Shown here piece after piece: positions 55,580-62,755 of a DNA stretch of 64,000 bases (within the stretch, counting starts at the first letter, position 1; each line of letters starts with the position of its first letter). The position numbers were made by a program, and so were the translations under genes. Under the pieces are notes generated by a model. That model was not told where the DNA came from and did no database searches. It saw only the letters and a program-made list of their open reading frames with translations. The DNA is from Sulfitobacter undariae (GTDB lineage Bacteria > Pseudomonadota > Alphaproteobacteria > Rhodobacterales > Rhodobacteraceae), in the NCBI RefSeq assembly GCF_014196805.1, contig NZ_JACIEI010000017.1, forward strand, positions 1-64,000, given 5' to 3'.

Positions 55580-56776
55580 ATGAGCGATTTACTGGTCAAA
55601 AATGTCCGTGTGCTTGATGGCGATCCAACTGAAATCCTGATCCGCCAAGGCCGCATTGTCGCCATCGGCACTGATTTAGACGGGGCTGGGGCGGTTGTTG
55701 AAGACGCAGGGGGGCGCATTGCGATCCCTGGTCTCGCAGAAGCGCATACTCATCTGGATAAATCCTTGTTGGGATACCCCTGGTATCACAATGATGTGGG
55801 CGGCGGAAATCTGATGGCGATGATCGACAACGAGAGGCAGATGAAAGAACGCTTGGACCTTGATCCGCATGTTCAATCAATGCGCCATGCCCTCCAGACT
55901 GCCGCCTTTGGCGCAACGATGATCCGTAGCCATGTAGATATCGACACAACCGGCGGGTTGCGCGCATTGGAAGGTGTGATGGAGACAGCGGAGAAACTGG
56001 CCGATGTCGTCGATATCCAGACCGTCGCCTTCCCGCAATCAGGTCTAATGATCAGCCCCGGCACTGTCGAATTGCTGGATGAGGCGATGAAGATGGGTGC
56101 TGACCTGATGGGTGGCCTTGATCCGTGCGGTGTCGATCATGATCCTAAAGGGCATTTGGATGCGATTTTTGCGCTGGCTGACAAACACGGTAAGGGCCTT
56201 GATATTCACCTACATGAACGCGGCGAATTGGGCGCGTTTTCAATGGAGCAGATACTGGACCGTGCCGAAGCGCGCGGGATGAAAGGGATGCTGACCATTA
56301 GCCACGCATTCTGTCTTGGAATGCCTGACCCTGCACGAGTCAATCCGCTGCTGGAACGTCTGGGCGCGTTGGAGGCAAGTATCATGACCACCGCACCGGC
56401 CTCCAGTCCTGCGCCGTTGGTCAAGCAGATGAAGGAATATGGTATCCATTTTGGTGCTGGTAACGACGGTATTCAGGATACATGGGGGCCGTATGGCAAC
56501 GGTGATATGCTGGAACGGGCCAAGTTTGTCGGGTTGCGCAGTAATCTGCGGTCTGACGCTGAGATGTATATGGCACTTGATGTTTGCGCAGGTGGCGGGG
56601 CCGAAGCCATGGGTATGGAACGCCGTGAATTGAAAGTAGGCAGCCCCGGTGATCTGGTGATCGTTGAAGGGGTTGCAGTGGCCCACGCTATTACCCTTCA
56701 TGCGCCGCGCAAGTTGGTTGTGAAATCTGGTAAGGTGGTTGCACGCGACGGCGCCACGTTGATGGACATGCCATGA
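55580..56776 (+). CDS. Amidohydrolase, cytosine deaminase-like
   Basis: 398 residues. Metal-site motifs of the CodA-like branch: AHTHLDKSLLG, RSHVDIDTT, DIHLHERGE, ISHAFCLG and GNDGIQDTWGPYG. These enzymes deaminate or hydrolyse cyclic amidines or amides such as cytosine, isocytosine, creatinine or triazines. It lies within the ABC operon and overlaps the second amidohydrolase by 4 bp, so both probably act on the imported compound. Confidence 0.9.
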   Translation: MSDLLVKNVRVLDGDPTEILIRQGRIVAIGTDLDGAGAVVEDAGGRIAIPGLAEAHTHLDKSLLGYPWYHNDVGGGNLMAMIDNERQMKERLDLDPHVQSMRHALQTAAFGATMIRSHVDIDTTGGLRALEGVMETAEKLADVVDIQTVAFPQSGLMISPGTVELLDEAMKMGADLMGGLDPCGVDHDPKGHLDAIFALADKHGKGLDIHLHERGELGAFSMEQILDRAEARGMKGMLTISHAFCLGMPDPARVNPLLERLGALEASIMTTAPASSPAPLVKQMKEYGIHFGAGNDGIQDTWGPYGNGDMLERAKFVGLRSNLRSDAEMYMALDVCAGGGAEAMGMERRELKVGSPGDLVIVEGVAVAHAITLHAPRKLVVKSGKVVARDGATLMDMP

Positions 56777-58248
56777 TGCATTTCACTGATCTCCCCCTTG
56801 GAGAGCGTCCAAAAGGGCGCTGGGCACTGAGCGCCGATTGGATTGTCACAGACACGGATCAAGGTCGGCGTCTTGTCCATAAGGGTGAGGTTGTTATTGA
56901 AAACGACCGTGTGCTTTTTGTAGGTCAGCGATTTGAAGGGGCCGTGTCTGCTCGGTTTGATATGGGCGCGTCGTTGATTGCACCGGGCTTTGTCGATCTG
57001 GATGCGCTTTCTGATTTGGATACGACGTTGTTGGCGCATGACAACTGGCCCAGTGAGCGCAAAGGCCGTGTCTGGCCGCAAAGCTATATAGATCGCGGTC
57101 CATATGAGATGTATGATGCCGAAGAACTGGCGTTCCAAAAGCGGTTTGCATTTGGACAGTTGCTGTTGAACGGCATAACATCAGCAGCGCCTATTGCCTC
57201 GTTGTTTTACCGTGCATGGGGTGAAACGCAGGCCGAGTTTACTGCGGCTGCGGATGCCGCTGAAGACTTGGGTTTACGGGTATGGCTTGGCCCTGCTTAT
57301 CGTTCCGGCGGTATGGTTGTTGATGATGACGGCAAGATGCGTGCGACCTTTGACGAGGCGCGTGGGATGCAGGGATTGCAGGAGGCAATCACCTTTGCCG
57401 AAAAAATTCAGGGCAGGGAGTTGGTGTCGCCTATACTGGCACCTGACCGTGTCGAAACTTGCACTGAAACCCTTCTGAAACGAACAATGGCTGCCGCCGA
57501 TGATTTGGATTGCCCTGTGCGATTGCACATGGCGCAAGGGCAGATGGAGCTTCAGACGGTTCAAGGCTTGCACGGGAAAACTGCACCGGAATGGCTATCT
57601 GAGATAGGGTGTCTCTCGCCGCGGTTGCTGGCCCCACATGCCACCGTGGCCACCGATGCCGACCTTCAGCGTTACGCGGATATGGGGGTTAATGTTGTTC
57701 ACTGCCCGTTGGTCTCGGCCCGCCATGGCGGCGCCCTTCGGTCTTTTTCCAAACTGAAAGCGATGGGTATCAACATTGCGATGGGCACAGATACAGCGCC
57801 CCCTGACATGGTTTTGAATATGGCTGTTGGGATGATGGCCTGCCGCTTGGTCGACGGCCATACGTCGGTGCAATCAAGTGAGATGTACGACGCTGCAACA
57901 GTGCAGGGCGCGCAGGCGCTTGGTCGTAATGACATCGGTGTACTGCGCGTTGGTGGCAAGGCTGATCTTGCCGTTTTTGATATGGCGGACACAGGGATGG
58001 CACCGCGTATTGATCCAATCCAAACCCTGATCCTCGGCGCGACTGGCCGTGTCACGCGCGCGACAATTGTTGATGGGCGTCTATCCATGCGCGACGGAGA
58101 AGTAGCGGGCATTGATATGAAAGCTGCGCGTGTGCAGGCACAGGCGCAATTCGATCGACTACTAACCAGATACCCCGAACGTACGTTGGGTCATCCCGCG
58201 CTCAGCGAGATGTTTCCACCGAGTTTTCCCTTGATGAACGGAGCTTAG
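56773..58248 (+). CDS. TRZ/ATZ-type amidohydrolase with altered metal site
   Basis: 491 residues, similar to the chlorohydrolase/8-oxoguanine or guanine deaminase group (MAQGQMELQTV; LLAPHATVATDADL; NVVHCPLVSARHGGALR; MGTDTAPPDM). The first metal-binding pair, HxH in a PGxVNxHTH motif in relatives, reads PGFVDLDALSDLDT here, so both His are missing. The other ligands (the His in VRLHMAQG and APHATVA, the Asp in GTDTAP) remain. Such variants may use fewer metals or have an altered reaction. Overlaps the previous gene (ATGA) and abuts dppD. Confidence 0.85.
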   Translation: MMHFTDLPLGERPKGRWALSADWIVTDTDQGRRLVHKGEVVIENDRVLFVGQRFEGAVSARFDMGASLIAPGFVDLDALSDLDTTLLAHDNWPSERKGRVWPQSYIDRGPYEMYDAEELAFQKRFAFGQLLLNGITSAAPIASLFYRAWGETQAEFTAAADAAEDLGLRVWLGPAYRSGGMVVDDDGKMRATFDEARGMQGLQEAITFAEKIQGRELVSPILAPDRVETCTETLLKRTMAAADDLDCPVRLHMAQGQMELQTVQGLHGKTAPEWLSEIGCLSPRLLAPHATVATDADLQRYADMGVNVVHCPLVSARHGGALRSFSKLKAMGINIAMGTDTAPPDMVLNMAVGMMACRLVDGHTSVQSSEMYDAATVQGAQALGRNDIGVLRVGGKADLAVFDMADTGMAPRIDPIQTLILGATGRVTRATIVDGRLSMRDGEVAGIDMKAARVQAQAQFDRLLTRYPERTLGHPALSEMFPPSFPLMNGA

Positions 58249-59262
58249 ATGATGGTCCGACCAACAGATGAATTGCAGGCCCAAGATATAGTAGAGCCAG
58301 CGTTGGATGTCTCGGAGCTTAGTGTCGAGTTCCCAAGCCGTCGGGGGACATTGCTGGCCATTGACCAAGTTTCTATGGCAATTGCACCCGGTGAGATACT
58401 GGGCGTTGTCGGTGAATCCGGTGCAGGTAAGTCTATAACCGGATTGGCCGTGCTGGGGCTTTTGGAACACCCCGGGCGCATTGCAGGTGGCGCTATCCAT
58501 GTTGGCGGGCGCCGCGTTGATACTTTGACTGAAAAAGAACTAACCAAAGTACGCGGTAAAGAGATGGGCGCGATTTTCCAAGACCCGCTAACTGCGCTTA
58601 ACCCGCTGTTCACAGTGGGTAAGCAATTGATTGAAACCATCCGCCTTCATACTGGAATGACGAAGGTTAATGCGGAAGCAAGAGCGGTAGAGCTTTTGCA
58701 AGACGTGGGTATTCCCGCCCCTGAAGAGCGGTTGCGTCAGTACCCCCATCAGTTTTCTGGCGGGATGCGACAGAGAGTTGTGATCGCTTTGGCATTGGCT
58801 GCTGGGCCACGTCTGATCATCGCCGATGAACCTACTACTGCTCTGGATGTATCTATTCAGGCGCAAATTACGGCATTATTACGCAAACTGTGCGACGAAA
58901 CAGGTGTGGGCATCATGTTGGTTACCCACGATATGGGCGTTATTGCGGAAACGGCTGATCGCGTGTGTGTCATGTACTCTGGTAGAGTTGTAGAAAGCGG
59001 GCCAGTTGCAGATGTGATTCACAATCCACAGCACCCTTATACAGCTGGCTTGATGCGGGCGATTCCCAGTCTCCATGATAGGGTAGAAACATTAACGCAG
59101 ATTGACGGTTCCATGCCGCGCTTGAATGCGCGCCCCTCTGGTTGCGCCTTTCATCCGCGCTGCCCGCAGGCCGGACCCAAGTGTGTGGCCGAGAACCCAC
59201 CGTTGGTTTCTACAAGCACCGCAAGCGCAGCCTGCTGGCTACAACAAGGAGGCACACAATGA
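58249..59262 (+). CDS. Dipeptide-type ABC ATPase, DppD type
   Basis: 337 residues: Walker A GESGAGKSITGLAVL, signature FSGGMRQRVVIALAL, Walker B LIIADEPTTALD and the C-terminal oligopeptide-transporter motif GCAFHPRCPQAGPKC. Begins right after the amidohydrolase stop. Partner DppF overlaps by 4 bp. Confidence 0.93.
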   Translation: MMVRPTDELQAQDIVEPALDVSELSVEFPSRRGTLLAIDQVSMAIAPGEILGVVGESGAGKSITGLAVLGLLEHPGRIAGGAIHVGGRRVDTLTEKELTKVRGKEMGAIFQDPLTALNPLFTVGKQLIETIRLHTGMTKVNAEARAVELLQDVGIPAPEERLRQYPHQFSGGMRQRVVIALALAAGPRLIIADEPTTALDVSIQAQITALLRKLCDETGVGIMLVTHDMGVIAETADRVCVMYSGRVVESGPVADVIHNPQHPYTAGLMRAIPSLHDRVETLTQIDGSMPRLNARPSGCAFHPRCPQAGPKCVAENPPLVSTSTASAACWLQQGGTQ

Positions 59263-60221
59263 ACACGCAGATACCGGCGTTGTCCGTGAATAAGTTGACC
59301 AAAACGTTTGATGTCTCTGCGCCATGGCTTAACCGTATGATCGAGCGGCGCCCAAAGCTGTTTGTTGAGGCTGTTTCCGATATCTCATTTACCGTGGAAA
59401 AGGGAACCTGCTTTAGCATCGTCGGGGAATCCGGTTGTGGAAAATCCACTGTGGCGCGCCTTGTAACGGGGCTTTATGAGACGACCAGTGGCGATATCAG
59501 CTTTGGCAAGGGGGCAGGTGGGCGTCCGATCCGTGTGCAAATGATCTTTCAAGATCCGCATTCAAGTTTGAATCCGCGTTGGCGTGTGGGAGATATCATC
59601 GCCGAGCCGATCCGAGAAATGAAGTTGCGAGACAAAGAAACAGAGACCCAAGACCGCGTGCGAGAACTGTTGGAAACGGTAGGGTTGAGTGCGGATGATG
59701 CGCTTAAATTCCCGCACGAGTTTTCTGGTGGTCAACGCCAACGTATTTCCATCGCGCGGGCATTGGCGTCTGAGCCGGAGCTGCTTGTTTGTGATGAACC
59801 TACTTCGGCGCTTGATGTCTCGGTGCAGGCGCAGATCCTCAACTTGATGCGACGATTGCAAAAAGAACTGGGCTTGACCTACCTGTTTATTAGCCACGAC
59901 CTGAGCGTTGTGCGGCATATGTCGGACAATATTGCAGTGATGTATCTGGGCAAAATCGTTGAAAAATCTGCTGTTGAAGTCCTTTTTACAGCCCCTCAAC
60001 ACCCATACTCTAAGCTTTTGCTCGCAACTATCCCCGACATTGAGAATCCCGCACGCCGTGTCGAAGCGCAAGCAGGCGAACCCCCTAGTCCGCTGAACCC
60101 TCCCAGCGGTTGCGCGTTCCATCCGCGCTGTCCTTTGGCGATGGATATTTGCCGCCAAGAAAGGCCCAAGTTACAAGATTTGTCTCAAGAGTGTCAGGTG
60201 GCGTGTCATGCTGTGAGTTAA
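59259..60221 (+). CDS. Dipeptide-type ABC ATPase, DppF type
   Basis: 320 residues from the ATG at 59259 (AAGGAGG 6 bases before, start overlapping dppD stop). Walker A GESGCGKSTVARL, signature FSGGQRQRISIARALASEP, Walker B LLVCDEPTSALD, end motif GCAFHPRCPLAMDIC. Completes the transporter: binding protein, two permeases and two ATPases, with two enzyme genes placed between. Confidence 0.93.
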   Translation: MNTQIPALSVNKLTKTFDVSAPWLNRMIERRPKLFVEAVSDISFTVEKGTCFSIVGESGCGKSTVARLVTGLYETTSGDISFGKGAGGRPIRVQMIFQDPHSSLNPRWRVGDIIAEPIREMKLRDKETETQDRVRELLETVGLSADDALKFPHEFSGGQRQRISIARALASEPELLVCDEPTSALDVSVQAQILNLMRRLQKELGLTYLFISHDLSVVRHMSDNIAVMYLGKIVEKSAVEVLFTAPQHPYSKLLLATIPDIENPARRVEAQAGEPPSPLNPPSGCAFHPRCPLAMDICRQERPKLQDLSQECQVACHAVS

Positions 60222-60345
60222 GGCTCAGAGATGGGGCCATTCGCTTGGTTTCAGAAAATTCGACTGGAGTTTTTGCGCCAAACGCAGCGATTTCCACGAT
60301 TGGCTTAGGCTCAGGACATTCAACAGCCTCTGCGGATTTCGACGG
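60222..60345. other. Gap between dppF and IS relics
   Basis: About 120 bases with no recognised gene or end repeat. It begins right after the dppF stop and meets the relic IS3 OrfB; some may be decayed IS sequence. Confidence 0.35.
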
Positions 60346-60667
60346 TCCAACACTGGGTTCCGCGCCTGTGCCAGCCAGCCGTTCTGTGTATTTGATCGAC
60401 AGGTATTGGCTGCCCCTGTCGCTGTGGGGGGACAAGCCATCTGCCGGCCTTTTTTCATAAAGCGCTTTCTACAAAGCATGCTGCCGAGAGGGAATAACGA
60501 ACTGTGTTTGCTGCGATCTGGAGGCGCGCCAACCGACGATCTTGTTGGCAAAAGTGTCTATCACAAAAGCGACGTACACAATCCCCTGCCAGGTCGAGAC
60601 GTAGGTGAAGTCTGACACCCAGAATTGGGTGGGCATCATTGCGCGGAACTATCTGTTCATACGATCC
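60346..60667 (-). pseudogene. IS3 element A, 3' part of OrfB (broken)
   Basis: Minus-strand reading gives AMMPTQFWVSDFTYVSTWQGI, then VAFVIDTFANKIVGWRAS, EKRPADGL, PHSDRGSQYLSIKYTERLA and EPSVG, all IS3 OrfB (integrase core) landmarks. The frame has stops (one before FRAMM, another after ALx) and ends at EPSVG. It continues the sequence of the fragment at 62071-62252: the two are one gene split by the insertion of element B. Confidence 0.75.
60480..60492 (-). repeat. Possible collapsed copy (E4) of mini-palindromic element
   Basis: CCCTCTCGGCAGC (minus strand) interrupts the relic OrfB between FVI and the DALEKALYEKRP-like continuation, adding about 12 nt. It begins with the same CCCTCTCGG as copy E1 and ends in CGGCAG like E1's CGGGCAG; it reads as a copy with the middle deleted. 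Weak on its own. Confidence 0.4.
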
Positions 60668-60693
60668 TGAACCGCCCCTTGTTTGCCGGAGGC
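60668..60693. repeat. Terminal inverted repeat of IS3 element B (left)
   Basis: 26-bp end starting TGAACCGCCCC and finishing GCCGGAGGC. It matches the right end at 62045-62070 in reverse complement, apart from a short variable part after the C-run. Confidence 0.75.
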
Positions 60694-61012
60694 AGATTAC
60701 TTCATCTCATGCGACCATATCTAACGTGTTGAACTGTGCATAGTACCTCTCTTCTGCTTCTGCGGGCGGGATATATCCGATAGGCTCAAGTAGGCGGCGA
60801 TTGTTAAACCAGTCGACCCATTTGAGCGTTTCCCATTCGACGGCAGCCATGGTTTTCCATGGACCAAGCCGGTGAATGACCTCAGCTTTGTAGAGACCGT
60901 TTACCGTTTCGGCCAAGGCATTGTCATAGGAATCGCCAACGCTGCCAACAGAGGGTTCGATCCCTGCCATGGCCAATCGCTCGGTATAGCGAATGGACAA
61001 ATATTGCCGGCC

Positions 61013-61053
61013 CACTGCCCGGCAGGGCATTGGGCAGCAATGTCCCGAGAGGG
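61013..61053 (-). mobile_element. Mini-palindromic element E1 (41 bp) inside IS3 OrfB
   Basis: A 41-bp insert exactly between GACCGC and GGC of the transposase codons for D-R and G-S. On the minus strand it runs from CCCTCTCGGG to CGGGCAGTG. It contains the palindrome CTGCC-G-GGCAG and a second stem CATTG/CAATG. Its first 14 bp on the plus strand (CACTGCCCGGCAGG) and its last 7 (GAGAGGG) are also the ends of copy E2. 41 bp breaks the reading frame. Confidence 0.75.
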
Positions 61054-61455
61054 GCGGTCCGAATGATGAATGAGACCACCTTTGTGAACGGGGCGGCGAT
61101 CATGCAGCGCCTGCTCCAGCGCATCGAGTACAAAATCTGTTTTTGGTGAGCTGGAAACACGCCAGCCCACGATCTTATCGGCGAAGGTATCGATGATAAA
61201 AGCGACATAGACGAAGCCCTGCCACGTTGAGACGTAAGTGAAATTGCTTACCCAAAGCATGTTTGGTGCCGGGGCTCGGAACTTGCGGTTCACCTTGTCT
61301 TTTGGACATGGTTGGCTCTTATCCGGTACGGTTGTCTTTTGCACCTTTCCGCGAATAAGACCCTGAATATCAAGCCGTTTCATCAGCCTGGCCACAGTAC
61401 AGCGTGCGATAGTGAACTTCTCACGCTGTAGTTGATGCCAGACCTTCCGGATGCC

Positions 61456-61492
61456 CCCTCTCAGCGATGTAAACATCGCCTGCCGGGCAGTG
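61456..61492 (+). mobile_element. Mini-palindromic element E2 (37 bp) inside IS3 OrfB
   Basis: A 37-bp insert, CCCTCTC to GCAGTG on the plus strand, exactly between the codons for Y (GTA on plus) and G (GCC) of the transposase motif VYGVRKVW. Same ends as E1 but a different middle, the perfect palindrome GCGATGT-AA-ACATCGC, plus the CTGCCGGGCAG palindrome. Inserted in the opposite direction to E1 and E3. Confidence 0.75.
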
Positions 61493-61686
61493 GTAGACTT
61501 CATTGTTCTCTTCCCAAACACGTTTAATCTCAGGGCTAAGATCGGCGTCCCGCTTGGCACGATCCGAGGCCAAGTCTGGGTTTTTGATGATCGCTGCATG
61601 CGCATAAAATGTGGACTGGGCGATTGGCAAAACCTTGCAAATCGGCTCGACACCCAGGTCATTGCGGTGCTCCTCTATGAAGGCAA

Positions 61687-62028
61687 TCATCGTTTGAACG
61701 GGCGGGCGAGCTCCGCCTGTGCAAAATACGCTGAGGCCTTTCTCAGGATCTCATTGGCTTGGCGCAGCTCTCGGATCTCGCGTTCCATCGCCTTGATCTG
61801 GGCGCGCTCATCAGAGGTCTGCCCGTCTTTGCGGCCGTTATCGATGTCGGATTGTTTGACCCAACGCCGCAACGTGTCCCTGCCACATCCGATCTTTGGT
61901 GCGATTGCCATGATCGCAGCAGATTGATTGGCGTATTCATGCTCGTGTTCCAAAATCATCCGAACCGCGCGGGCACGCACCTCAGTCGAAAATCTGTTGG
62001 CTCTGTTACTTTTTTCCATGGGCTCCAT
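61687..62028 (-). CDS. tnpA: IS3-family transposase OrfA
   Basis: 113 residues with a helix-turn-helix (RARAVRMILEHEHEY; CGRDTLRRWVKQSD) and a leucine-zipper-like helix (REIRELRQANEILRKASAYFAQAEL). In intact elements it joins OrfB by a -1 frameshift near the end. Start could be M1 or the M4 (MEKSNRANRF). The frame is complete, so it may still be expressed, though its OrfB is broken. Confidence 0.85.
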   Translation of the reverse strand: MEPMEKSNRANRFSTEVRARAVRMILEHEHEYANQSAAIMAIAPKIGCGRDTLRRWVKQSDIDNGRKDGQTSDERAQIKAMEREIRELRQANEILRKASAYFAQAELARPFKR

Positions 62029-62044
62029 CCATACTTACTTTGGA

Positions 62045-62070
62045 GCCTCCGGCAAACTGGGGGCGGTTCA
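62045..62070. repeat. Terminal inverted repeat of IS3 element B (right)
   Basis: Starts GCCTCCGGCAAAC and ends GGGCGGTTCA, the reverse complement pattern of the left end at 60668-60693. It lies 16 bp before the OrfA start. Confidence 0.75.
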
Positions 62071-62252
62071 TCTATCGGGTATGGCAGAGCTTTGTCCGGC
62101 CACGTTGTCTTGATTTTCTTGCCGCACGGACACCTTCGAAACCGATGTCTCGCATCAGTCGCTCAACGGTGCAGCGGACCACGCTTAACTTCTCTCGTTT
62201 CATTGCGTGCCACAACTTGCGCGCACCGTAAACCGACAGATTGTCTATCACA
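62071..62252 (-). pseudogene. IS3 element A, 5' part of OrfB (broken)
   Basis: On the minus strand it encodes VYGARKLWHAMKREKLSVV, CTVERLMRDIGFEG and, after a frameshift, GKKIKTTWPDKALPYPID, the middle of an IS3 OrfB. The next codons of that gene (RMNR...) resume at 60667 on the other side of element B. Its N-terminal part is missing and abuts a transposase relic of a different family. Confidence 0.7.
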
Positions 62253-62261
62253 GATACACCT

Positions 62262-62597
62262 CATCACTAAGATCTGGACTCATATCCAGAATATGATTGC
62301 TGCAGCGATGGCGGAAAGGAATACGGTCGGTGGTCTGTCGTAACGCGTTGCGATGCGGCGCCTATCCTTGAGCCTTCCGAACATTCTCTCAATACCGTTA
62401 CGTCGTTTGTAGCGGCACTTGTCCGCTGCCCGACAGTGGATTGAGCAGCAATGTCATTAAGGGGATACTTTACGGTTTTCTTGCGCGACTTGCGGCCAGA
62501 AATGCAGGGCTTTGTGCCTTTGTCTACAAGGGCCTCTCGGAACCAGTCGGCGTCATAGCCTCGATCTCCCAAGAGCCAGTCAGCCGCTGGTGTCTGT
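62262..62597 (-). pseudogene. IS5-family transposase relic
   Basis: Minus strand: WLLGDRGYDADWFREALVDKG, CISGRKSRKKTVKY, then after a 41-bp insert DKCRYKRRNGIERMFGRLKDRRRIATRYDR and, after a one-base indel, VFLSAIAAAIIFWI and stop. These are the C-terminal DDE-domain landmarks of IS5 (ISL2/IS1031-like) transposases; the first half is missing. Confidence 0.8.
62424..62464 (-). mobile_element. Mini-palindromic element E3 (41 bp) inside IS5 relic
   Basis: A 41-bp insert exactly between the codons of KY and DK in the IS5 transposase. It has the same length as E1, the same orientation in its host gene, and agrees at 31 of 41 bases, with the CTGTC-GGGCAG palindrome near its end. It starts CCCCTTAATGACATTGCTGC and ends CGGGCAGCG. 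Frame broken by 41 bp. Confidence 0.7.
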
Positions 62598-62697
62598 GAT
62601 CATAGATTTCAACGCATTAGGTGATGACGGCTGATCAAAGTTGAACGCGAAACGCTTTAGTCGGCCCCATCAGGCGCCCTCGCCCCTTTTTTAACCG

Positions 62698-62750
62698 CAG
62701 GCAAGGAGATTTGCCTGATCATCTTGCTAGCGCTACGGCATCGCAAGATG
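62698..62750. terminator. Two stem-loops downstream of the kinase gene
   Basis: CAGGCAA (62698-62704) pairs with TTGCCTG (62711-62717), and CATCTTGC (62720-62727) pairs with GCAAGATG (62743-62750). They lie just past the stop of the minus-strand kinase gene; no T-run follows, so termination by them is plausible but unproven. Confidence 0.5.
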
Positions 62751-62755
62751 CGACG

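Larger units (their letters stand above)
60707..61690 (-). pseudogene. IS3 element B OrfB transposase, interrupted twice
   Basis: Integrase-core transposase in three pieces. The N-terminal part (from 61690, MIAFIEEHRND and FYAHAAIIKNPDLASDRAKRDADL) runs to a 37-bp insert at 61456-61492 that shifts the frame. The middle part (RKVWHQLQREKF, VNRKFRAPAPNMLWVSNFTYV, VGWRVSSSPKTDFVLDALEQ in parts) runs to a 41-bp insert at 61013-61053 in HHSDR|GSQYL. The rest (QYLSIRYTERLAMAGIEPSVG, LAETVNGLYKAEVIHRLG, VDWFNNRRLLEPIGY) runs to the stop at 60707. Removing the inserts restores one frame of ~300 residues. Confidence 0.85.
60668..62070 (-). mobile_element. IS3-family element B inserted into an older IS3 element
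   Basis: A ~1.4-kb IS3-type element with OrfA and OrfB on the minus strand and 26-bp imperfect terminal repeats (60668-60693, 62045-62070), starting TGAACCGCCC and holding GTTTGCCGGAGGC. It splits an older IS3 OrfB (element A) at the ATAGAT / GATCGT boundary of the codons for PID and DRM; GAT flanks both sides if the ends are shifted by a base, which would be a 3-bp target duplication. OrfA is open but OrfB is broken by two mini-inserts, so the element cannot move by itself. Confidence 0.8.

Noticed and set aside
60222-62755. Idea that the interrupted transposases are sequencing errors
   Set aside because: Three inserts with shared ends at different sites in two IS families cannot come from random read errors.
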